From positions 893,001 through 957,000 of the forward strand of contig BQMF02000067.1 in the NCBI GenBank assembly GCA_027922465.2: a stretch of 64,000 nucleotides of DNA, given 5' to 3'. The stretch comes from Turritopsis dohrnii (taxonomy: Eukaryota > Cnidaria > Hydrozoa > Anthoathecata > Oceaniidae). Made by a program: the position numbers and the translations under genes. Under the pieces are notes generated by a model. It did not search any database. It worked only from the letters and a program-made list of their open reading frames with translations, and had not been told where the DNA came from. This document shows positions 55,438-64,000 of the stretch, in pieces; positions within the stretch are counted from its first letter, which is position 1, and every line of letters begins with the position of its first letter.

Positions 55438-55983
55438 GTATAAAGACATACATTATGGTATTAGCTTCAATGAGTACTATTGTTATTACATGATTGACGA
55501 AATAACCTAAATACGTTCGATGGCTGAAAAATAGGTAAAACTGCCTAGTGTGTATTTATATATTTATGTACCACAGTATACGGCGTTGAAATTAAATTAA
55601 ACCGTTTGGCATCGCATACTACGGTACACTATTGAATATCAAGACATCGCATACTATCGTATTCCCGCACATTTTATGCAGTGAATTAGACATTATTTTG
55701 TATCTTTTCTTTCTTACTGCAAAACTTACAAAACAATGCAATAGTTAGAAATGATTAGAATTGATTGTATTACCAGAATAAAGTATAACTTTCATCTTCC
55801 TAACTATCTTTGTGCTAAGACTTAGTTAAACAAGGGGATTTAGTAGTATTCAAAATAGCTGATTTAACTGCAGTATGAAGGAAATTGTAGCATAAGGTAA
55901 ATAAGAAAAATAGGGTTGGTTAATAGCAAAATTCTTGTTAAATCAATGAGTATTAGGCATTAACATTAGGGAAGTTTAAGAGA

Positions 55984-56854
55984 CTAGCCGCCAAGGCGGC
56001 GTCGCTCGCCGCCCATGTCCACCTGCTCTGTATCGCTGTATCAATAAACGTCAAATTTCCCTATAAACAGCTCGTACAACTTGTGTTCAACCAGAAGCAG
56101 ATTCAAAGTCACAACCTCTGGTAAAACCAATATTTTATCAGTGTAACAATACACTCCAAACGTAGAGAGAGAAAACTTCAACTTTTTATTAGCTTTTGTT
56201 TTAAAAAGTTACGCGCTCTAACATGGGTGCTATCAAACGTAATGGGGAAATGGTTTCTCTTCTTAAAAAGATCACACGGGAGGAGAGAAAAATGCACGTG
56301 CTAAATGAATGAAGTGAATAAAAAACGTTCGATCAGATTAAAATAGATTAAAAGAAATCGATTAAAAGAAATTAAGACAACTATTAAGACAAAAGCAAAA
56401 ACATATTTTGTTTCATGATACGCTTTTTTTACCTATCGGTTTTTAAACATTTTGATTGCTCGAAAAAAAGTTCACCCGTCTCAGACAGTCAGGCAAGCGT
56501 TAGGATACACTGACAAACCGCACATGCTGCCACGTTCTGCCACTGCTGCTTTTTGTCCAAAATGTTTAATCAGTTAGTTTCTTTGTATTTAGTTGATGTA
56601 TTGTTTTCAAAGCCAAATCAACGGTGGTCCTTGGAATATACTAACAATAATAATAAAAACAAAACGTTATCTCTATTGGTTCACCAGCCAAAAAAAGTTA
56701 TATTCGATTGGGGTTGCAATGTATTTGTTTCGAACTCACGTCGCACACAAAAAAAGAAATAATTTCGCTCACAACTCAATCTACCATTTTGCGTGACTTA
56801 CAAACAAACAAACAAACAAACAAACAGACAGAGAATCGGCTATTAATATATAGA
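55984..56854 (-). mobile_element. Helitron family A, full length
   Basis: 871 bp. The plus strand reads CTAGCCGCCAAGGCGGC at 55984 and ends TTAATATATAGA at 56854. Flanks A55983 and T56855 match the canonical A^T target. Non-coding; typical family A interior. Confidence 0.85.
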
Positions 56855-57849
56855 TAGTACTGTTTCTAGGTGCAACTTCTAGGATGGGTGATAAATTTCT
56901 TCTTGTTCAGTATTTCAAAGCTTTAAATATATTATTAAAAAAGGTATTAACAGGAGTCTTAGAAAAATTTCATAGTGAAGCCATTGCCTTGCATCATTAT
57001 CCTTGTCTATGGTAATAGCATGAGAGCAAACACCATGTCTAGTGCTAGTTTATATAAAACTCAAGTAATTATTCTTCTTTGTCTCAATCGCGTGAACCAT
57101 CTGTATCTTGTCCACAAGCAGGTAAATTATTGTAGAAAGCGTCATGAGTAGGTGGAATTGTTACGTCATTACATAATGAATGCTTTTGGCAATTTATATC
57201 CAGCTTTTAAGGTTAAATTTTGACGCATGCTTCGGGCAACCTTAATTTGTTTGAAAGGGTATTCTTCATTATAATTAACTTTGTACATGACAGTGTCAGG
57301 ACATTCATGTAATAATTTCTTCGTTGTTCCACTTTTCCACCATCCATGTCTTTCTTTACATTTGTAATCTTCATGTCTTGCTTTAACACTTTTAGATCAA
57401 CAATATCACTATGCTTCAGCATTTCAACTAAATAAGGACTTTTTCTTACAATTGATGCAAGGACTGCCCATCCGTAGATCTGTAACCCTCCTAAAAAGGG
57501 AATGGCTCAATCGATAATAAGTTTGTTGTTCAGTAGCTTAGTGGTTCAATGAGCAAAACCTTTCATAGAAAAATGCTATGAAAGTAATGCCTTAATGAAG
57601 ATGCTTTTAATACAACATACAAGATCTTAATCAGGGTCACCAGCACTCCTAATATCTCCTAAATATCTTTAAAAATTGTTTTTTCAGGGTGTTCTCCTAA
57701 AATCTCCTAAAAAAGTTGAGTGTCAACAACAACATTTTTTTATCTGTCAACAATTAATCAACTGTGCAGTAGATTACTAGTAGTTTGATGGTTTTGTCTC
57801 ATCTTAAGTGACTGTTTGAATTTTAGGTGTATATCAAAGTTTCTGAGGA
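56855..57849. other. Spacer with a weak coding trace
   Basis: On the minus strand near 57380-57190 a frame reads CKERHGWWKSGTTKKLLHEC then a basic tail, with no recognised domain and no splice evidence. Otherwise AT-rich and gene-free. Confidence 0.25.
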
Positions 57850-57853
57850 TTAA

Positions 57854-59883
57854 GGTGGTAACCCTGTAATTCAAAAAAAAAAAAATTCAAAAATTGTCTT
57901 TCATCCATATTTCTTTGATAAACATTTGAGGAATATGTTACTAATATGCAAGAAAACAAAAATGTTACAAATTTCAAAAAAGAATTACCATTAGGACCAA
58001 AAAATCCTATTTTGGTCCCGAAAACGCATGTGTACCTCTTAACAAAGACAACTGAAGTTTGGCTTTACCAATTGGTCCCAAATTTTCAGGGAGCATTCAC
58101 ATTAGTATTCTCTAGGTACCAGCTGAGCCAAAATTCCAAAAAAAAAATTTTTTGCCAATATAAGGGCATTTTTAGCAAGAAATTTTTTAATTAAGAACAA
58201 AAAGCATGATTGATGAATAAATTATGCAAGTCCTGTTATCAAAAATGCTATTTTCTCCACGCAGGAACATTAAAAAGTCACTATTGAATTTACCCTGAAA
58301 ATTTGAAGTCAAAAGCTTTTATAGATGTGAAAATATGCTTGTTAGAAAATTGAAAAATGACCAAAATATGACACTGAGAAAACGCAGTTTAAATAAAAAG
58401 TTCTAAAAAATCAGTCGGTAAATGCTCCACTAGCATATTGAACACCTTCCCTTTCATCATTTTTGTCTTGATAGCCTTTAGCAATGGTTTCTAAGTTTTT
58501 TTCTTCTGTTCTTGAATTTGTCTGTGGACTTTCGCTTTTTTTCCTTCTGGCTTATTTTCTCGGCGTGCGCTAGCCCAATTTCAGCCATTTTCCCCGGACA
58601 GATGTTGAGTTTCTTGTATACTGGCAAGATGCCCTCACAGCCTCTATTAAAACTCAAAACAGCTGAACAGACACCCATTTCTAAAACAGCTCTATCATCA
58701 TAAACTCTTTTAGAGCACCGTGTCCAAATAATGTTATTCAATGATTCATTGGCATTCCGTCTAAACTAGCTGTCACGTGTGCTGGTGTTTGTTCGTCATA
58801 TTTTTCTTTCAGCTCAGTTTTTCTTATCTCATCTGCTGCATTCTTCATACAATCTTGTGCAGTTTGTGTGTAAGCATTATGCAGTTCTGTTTGCAAATTT
58901 TCAAATGATGACTTTGACATTGGATTGGTCATGTTCATAACGTTACAAAACTTTGTGATGATACTGTATCCTAATCCAATTTCACGAAAAGCGAATAATG
59001 TTCTAATGTTGACATCAAAACTTTTTCTTCCCCTTTTACCACTGTCTCTTTCATTTGAGGAGCAAAATATAGTTTTGGAACTACATCTTGAACACTTTAC
59101 TGAAAAATATAATGCAAATGCTCGCTTTTTATGCGTTAAATAAGAAACAATGACGTTGTGGGCGCAATTCGGGCAACAGCATATAACAATATCAAAATGT
59201 TTATCAAAATTATCTGAGTTCATGATGAAGTTGAAACCAGAGATGTCCTCTTTATTTTCATCTGCATTAGATTCATGAAGCTCATTTGTTGCTTCATCTG
59301 CAACTGAAGTATTGTTATCATCAACATCACCATCAGCAATCGTGTACAACACACTTTTTTCTTGAGGTGCCTTAGCTGCTTTTTCAACCTTCTTTTTAAA
59401 AAAACCTCTTGATTTGTTTGCTCTTAACTTCTTATACCTTTTACTTGAACCCATGATGACAATTTCAAAAACGAATGGCTATAAATATTGACGGCTTGAA
59501 CTTGGAGAAATTATGACAGCAGAATTGTCTCTCTCTCCAAGGAGCTCTTCTTTGAGAACAAGTAAAGAGGGCTCAAGGCATGGAAAATAGAGTTTTCTAG
59601 CTAAAATGTATTAGCCAAGACCTTAATCTATCCGCTGACCAAATTTGAAGTCGATCTGAGTTCTATAACTAGAGATATAGACTAAGAAGCGTTGCTAAGG
59701 CCGTTGTCAAGGCGGTGGAACCTAACTATGTAACACAAAAAGGGGCAAAAAGTGCGAATTTGGAAAATTTTATCGGAAAAAAATTACCCCATCGGAAAGT
59801 ATATAGAATAAGCTATCTTTTACAACAACATAAAAATTTTCAATTTCTTTTCAAAATTTGGGGTTTTTTACAGGGTTACCACC
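57854..59883 (-). mobile_element. TTAA-flanked DNA transposon, Kolobok-like
   Basis: The terminal inverted repeat GGTGGTAACCCTGTAA is present at both ends and flanked by TTAA (57850-57853, 59884-59887). TTAA target duplications are known for Kolobok and piggyBac elements. The encoded protein is the Mutator-like transposase type found in many invertebrates, favouring Kolobok. 2.03 kb, internally deleted in the transposase gene. Confidence 0.75.
58478..59454 (-). pseudogene. Mutator/Kolobok-like transposase with deleted core
   Basis: ATG at 59454, basic N-terminus (KRYKKLRANKSRGFFKKK), acidic middle, then a Cys-rich finger (CCCPNC...KCSRCSSK), FDVNIRTLFAFREIGLGYSI, FCNVMNMTNPMSKSSF and VTASLDGMP. 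At 58740 the sequence jumps to ESLNNIIWTRC...RAVLEMGVCSAVLSFNRG in another frame, ending at 58478. In the family a catalytic stretch of well over 100 residues separates SLDG and ESLN; here it is gone, with a frameshift at the join. The element could only move in trans. Confidence 0.7.
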
Positions 59884-59887
59884 TTAA

Positions 59888-60690
59888 GATATTTTGCTAC
59901 GAAATAATTTTTGTAAGGTCTGATAATAGTTAAAATAGGGCAAGTCCAAGTGAGGTTAATGCAAGGAATTTAGTTCTAACATTTTGAAACGTTGAATAAA
60001 GAACAAAGTGCTTGTAATACAAGTGTATAATGCCTAAAAATACATGCATGATCGTTACATTGTAGCTTAATTTTTTATATTTTATTCTGTTATGTTTGTT
60101 TTGTTTATAATGTGTACTCTGAATCACTACTTCCATTCAGGCTAAATTTAGCCTTCTCTTAGTTTGATGTCAGTGATAGTAGATATCTGGACAGATGTTA
60201 TAATATTTCTGTTGTTTGTTTATGGAGAAATAAAGTAGTTAACTAGTTTGCATTGCAAATATCAATGTCCTCTTACCTACACTTTATTAGAGAATATCAA
60301 GTGATATCCCTCCATAGTCAAAGTATTTCTCCTAAATTCTCCTAATTTTTTCTCTATTTACACGTTGTCCTCCAAAAATTGTTTGTAAAAGTCTAATAAA
60401 AACTACTAAATTATCCTGGCCACCCTGTTAATGTAAACCATTCATTTTGGAAGGAACAATTGATTCAGACAGATTTAGTCTAGACAAATTAGTGTGAAAT
60501 ATAGACCAACCTAGAATAAATTGTTATAATTACATATTTGGAATCGCAATTTAAATTAGATTTTGATAAGAGTATGCGTCAATTCTGAATCAGGGGGGCA
60601 GTTAAAGTTATAAAGCAAAATGTAAGAGGTGGTATTTCAATGAAATTTCATATATCAATCAATCTCAAACTCTGCAATGAAAACACTGAC
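59888..60690. other. Gene-free spacer
   Basis: AT-rich, no coding or repeat structure recognised. Confidence 0.4.
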
Positions 60691-60694
60691 TATA

Positions 60695-62400
60695 TCAATC
60701 AATCAAGTTGTTTAAAACATCAAATATATTTCTTTCTTCGTTGTTTTCATCTTCTGTATGGTCTCTTTCAAACTTTGGGGCTTGTCTGCAATTCTCACAA
60801 AAAGGGACACATTAAAGACCGTTCTTCCTGCATGAACAATTTTTTGAACATAGATTTTTCGCCTCAAGTTTGCAATTGCACCGTACGAACTTGAGCAACT
60901 CTTCTGATGTATTTCGCTCTTTAGAATATACTGAAAGTATTCCTTATTGCGATTAGTCCAACCCCAGTCCTCTGGATCCAAACTGGCCTTCTTCAGGTTT
61001 TTCCTTGGAAATAAATCTTAAGAAAAAGTGATGTAAATCATAATTACTGAAAGTTCTATATCTTCAATACACCTAAGAAGAGAATAAAATGGATACTTTG
61101 TCTAAATAATTTATTGGGTTTTTTTGTCAAATTATCTTACCTGAATATAAACAAGAAGTGCATGCTGATTGGCTGAGCCTTCAAAGTCTTGTTGGTTGAA
61201 ACCATTTCCATGTATTTCGAATAACGCATGTCACCAAGAGTCTTGTTCTTGAAAGGAAAGTGTTTAATGATAGTATTTAATACATGGCTATGCCTGCTTG
61301 TCAATGCATATCATCATTCACTCTCAAAGAATTTTGATGAAGTTTACCTTTTTACGAATACCTCTGAACGTCAGCAATCTCTTGTACGGCATCACTTTTC
61401 AAAAACTTTTCAGCAATGTTTTGTACGTCTTGTGACTTCAGAAGTTTTCCCATGAGAAGTCTTTTCTGTTTATATAAGTAGGGTAGAGAATAATCAAAAT
61501 TTATCAAAACGAATACTAAGTGATGTATGAATACTAAATATAGATCGTGAACATTGCACTCATGACCTCAAGCTACATAAAACAATGAATAGAGAAACCT
61601 TTTTGGATATGAGAAACAATTTTGGATATTTACCCATTCCGAAAGTTCCTGATGTAGGAATAGGATACGCTTGGCGATAATTTCACCATGCTTATCAGTG
61701 ACATCTTTGATCTTCCAACACTTTCAGACACCATCCGTCTTCATGATGGTGTAGATTGATATTGTAGTGGTACATCAGCATGCAAAATATGTCACCATCA
61801 TTTGCATGACTTATCACTTCTCTAACAATCAGAGTAGTTGCATCACTTTTAGCCACTTCTATAGTAAAAGCTTTTCTTCTGAAACGTTGCAACAGAGGAT
61901 TTATCAGCATTCTATTTTTATATACCCATTCTTCATGAATTCTTCTGCAAAAGTGCAACCTTTCTGTTTGCTTCAACAATAACTGTTTGAGACAGACCAC
62001 TACCATGGATCTGATGTTTGTGATCTTTAGCGCTTCTGCTGCCATATCCATCAAATACCACAGTGCACCTCCCAAATGCCTTCACCAAGTAATCTTCATA
62101 CTGTGTAATTACATCTTCAAAGCTTTGATCTGGTAGCCACTTAACTTTATGAAGAAAAGCTCCCCCATCTATCACATGATTTGTATTGAAAGTTCAGCCA
62201 CCATCTTTTGATATGCACTTATGTTCATGGAAGGCAGCAGATTCAAGTACCCACAGGTAGTAACCAACCCTGCAGGGTCACTTTCCATTTTCTCCAAACG
62301 TTTACACTGTTCATTAATTAATATCAAAGGGATTACAACTAAGTCCACTCTTTGACACTTTCTTGCTTGTAAATTTCGTTTCCTCCCATTCACACTTCCA
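60695..62400 (-). pseudogene. Second PIN-like/CXC family member, decayed
   Basis: Reading the minus strand from 62400: a basic N-terminus with VDLVVIPLILINEQCKRLEK; then MIDGGAFLHKVKWLPDQSF and CTVVFDGYGSRSAKDHKHQ (62175-62010), the family's N-terminal acidic block; then, in another frame, VAKSDATTLIVREVISHAND and DIFCMLMYHYN (EADT/DTD equivalents); TSGTFGMGK near 61640 with the preceding SGCDT part lost; LGDMRYSKYMEMVSTNKT near 61220; DPEDWGWTNRNKEYF at 60980; and a CXC motif VRCNCK...CSKNCSCRKNGL, a TAA in frame, then CVPFCENC (about 60890-60790) to a stop at 60695. Introns plus frameshifts separate the blocks. Same family as the exon at 11375-12376. Confidence 0.65.
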
Positions 62401-63066
62401 GCAAGAAAACTTTAACGGCAAAGCCAGACCTTGCTTTTCGTTGATTATTTGCTCAACTTACAGTTTTTCCAGGCATGTTGGACACTTACCAACTAACACT
62501 ATTATTTCTTGCTATACATCACAGTCCAACAACATGTAAAATAAAGAAGAAGTCTCCTAAATATCATCAGCATCACATGCCGCTACACCATCAGCCTTAA
62601 TTGGGAGGCTACTACTTTCACTTTGATTTGCAGTTGTTCTGATGGCTACATTATTAGTGGATTCTTCTTCAAAAATATAGCTACCATTTTTGCGATTCAC
62701 TATCAGCTTTTTAGCAAAAGTACTCAATACTTCAGGCACTTCATCATTTCTTTCACAGTGCTCAATATGCTCCAATGATACTTCTTCACCATCACCAGAG
62801 CTTTCTATGTTTTGTCTCCATTTATTACCTCTAAATCTTCTTTATTTGCTATTTCTTGTTTTGAGTCATTTATCAGAGTTTCCCATATGATCAGGAAAAT
62901 AATTAAATATAATACTAATGATTAAAAAGATTTAAGATGATAGATTAACACAAGCTTTTGTGTGTGAATTTCACAGCTATTTTCTGTCACCCAAAGCCAC
63001 ACTTTTGAACTCTGGTGGACCAATTTGTAGAGGGAAAAAGTATGGTTGCTATGGGCATTGGTAATT

Positions 63067-63371
63067 AATATATAAGGTTTGCGGAGTGGGTTCGTGGAAT
63101 CACCCGTTCGCCAGCGAAAATATGGAATGCGTAAAAGCCGGATATTCATTCAACAAATTCCGACCAGCAAGTTGAATGCATGAATACGCATCTATAACTG
63201 AAAGGGCACTACTTCCTTTTCGCACCACCCCCCTAAATGTATCTTACATATTTTTTACTGTTTTCTCTTCATCATAGATAAAATAATAACCATAATCCTA
63301 ACCCTTAACCCTGACCCTAAAACATCCTGGACAAAGACCACTCTGCGAAAAGAAAATTGCACCACTGAAAG
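63067..63371 (+). repeat. Repeat R, copy 3 (first 305 bp)
   Basis: Starts AATATATAAGG-like and follows copies 1 and 2 to CACCACTGAAAG, including the telomere-like CCTAACCCTTAACCCTGACC patch. It lacks the ~170 bp that copy 1 has extra, like copy 2. After it come (GAT)n and a G-tract, so the copy is cut off. Confidence 0.7.
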
Positions 63372-64000
63372 ATGATGATGATAGTCGGTAGGGGGGGGGG
63401 GAGTGGCAGTCCCAATACTTCTTTATAACTTTTGTTTTCGAAAGATGAAAGCGTGCCGCTATTTACATAAGAAATTCCGAAGTTTTGAGAACAATGGACC
63501 CTATTGTTTTTTGAAACAAAGAAAATAGTAGTTTGAAAATAGTAAATCTGGACCCCAGTGAAAAGAGCTTGGTACCTAGCTTTGAAGTTGTTAAAAGAGC
63601 TTGGTAACTAGTTTAAAAAGATTGGTAACTAGTTGTCAAGTTTTCAAAAAAGAGATTGGTACCTAGTGTAAACTCATAAAAAGAAATGGTAACGAGTTAG
63701 GTGTTAATAGATTATAAATATTTAATGAGAAAGTAAATAGTAGTTGCAATAAACTTGTAATTCCCCAATTACATAAGGCGCACAGCGCCGCATTGTAATT
63801 GAGATTTTATGATATAAAATTGAAATACGATTTAATATTGGATAATCGAGCCCATTCCCGCACATAATGGCACCCCGAGAGAAGCGAGTGCAAAACTTCT
63901 ATGAACATTAGATCGGCCAGGTTCGGAATAAATAACAATAGGATTTCAAATCAACTAGTAGAATGTATTTCCACAAAATAACATAACAGAATGACAAAAT
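63372..64000. other. Gene-free end of window with short repeats
   Basis: A G-tract at about 63393-63402, then five variants of GAGCTTGGTAACTAG spaced about 30 bp between 63563 and 63700, and an imperfect palindrome at 63766-63801 (CAATTACATAAGGCGC with its near inverse). No genes seen. Confidence 0.5.

Noticed and set aside
62557..62775. Acidic frame upstream of the second PIN/CXC copy as its first exon
   Set aside because: No splice signal or homologous segment links it to the family; left uncalled.
1..64000. CRISPR array, phage or bacterial operon
   Set aside because: No spacer-repeat arrays and no Shine-Dalgarno or operon structure; introns and eukaryotic transposons dominate.

Overview
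This is a eukaryotic, AT-rich, intron-containing window that is almost entirely transposon-derived. Short exons with GT-AG introns, AATAAA signals, a tRNA-derived SINE, several LINEs and a short interstitial (AACCCT)n tract point to a metazoan. The mix of superfamilies (Helitrons with separate Rep and Pif1-type helicase parts, PIF/Harbinger, CACTA-like, TTAA-flanked Kolobok/Mutator-like, MULE, mariner, a Penelope-like trace, CR1/L2-type LINEs) fits an aquatic invertebrate such as a cnidarian or mollusc. I cannot name the species. No bacterial operon, CRISPR array, rRNA or intact tRNA gene was seen, and no complete single-copy host gene is recognisable.

Layout. 1-8.6 kb: four Helitrons abut head to tail on the + strand. 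The fourth is split by a 5.7 kb PIF/Harbinger element with a TTA target duplication; this carries convergent Myb/SANT and transposase genes and a further nested repeat (here called R). 9-12.5 kb: a Helitron tail, a cluster of TTGAYNRTCAA motifs, and the 3' exon of a gene with a PIN/FEN-like C-terminal half and a tesmin/TSO1-type CXC motif. 13-16.7 kb: a CACTA-like element with ~330 bp inverted ends and two genes, one with coherently phased introns. 17-18 kb: a foldback element. 18-21.3 kb: Helitron family B copies, including a decayed Rep-helicase. 21.8-24.5 kb: a LINE interrupted by a Helitron. 25-26.8 kb: a mariner-type element with an intact 364-residue transposase. 27-29.2 kb: zinc-finger pseudogene, mariner MITE, CACTA fragments, duplicated SINE. 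29.2-33.7 kb: non-coding satellite-like sequence with large tandem duplications and a 40 bp-arm hairpin. 33.9-38.6 kb: three nested inverted-repeat elements and a reverse transcriptase relic. 38.5-42.5 kb: an inverted second copy of repeat R with two Helitrons inserted. 43-46 kb: a second tandem Helitron array. 46.5-51.3 kb: a LINE with ORF1 and a PHD-endonuclease-RT ORF2, frameshifted. 53-55.5 kb: MULE and other transposase relics. 56-60 kb: a Helitron and a TTAA-flanked element whose transposase has lost its core. 60.7-62.4 kb: a second, decayed member of the PIN-like/CXC family. 63 kb: a third, partial copy of R.

The genes do not form a pathway. The value of the window is its nested stratigraphy: several insertions have matched empty sites in paralogous copies, so target choice and order of events can be read directly. 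The least explained items are the PIN-like/CXC family (two copies), a 30 bp perfect palindrome flanked by 7 bp direct repeats, Helitron insertion at G^T as well as A^T, and two inverted-repeat elements of unassigned family.
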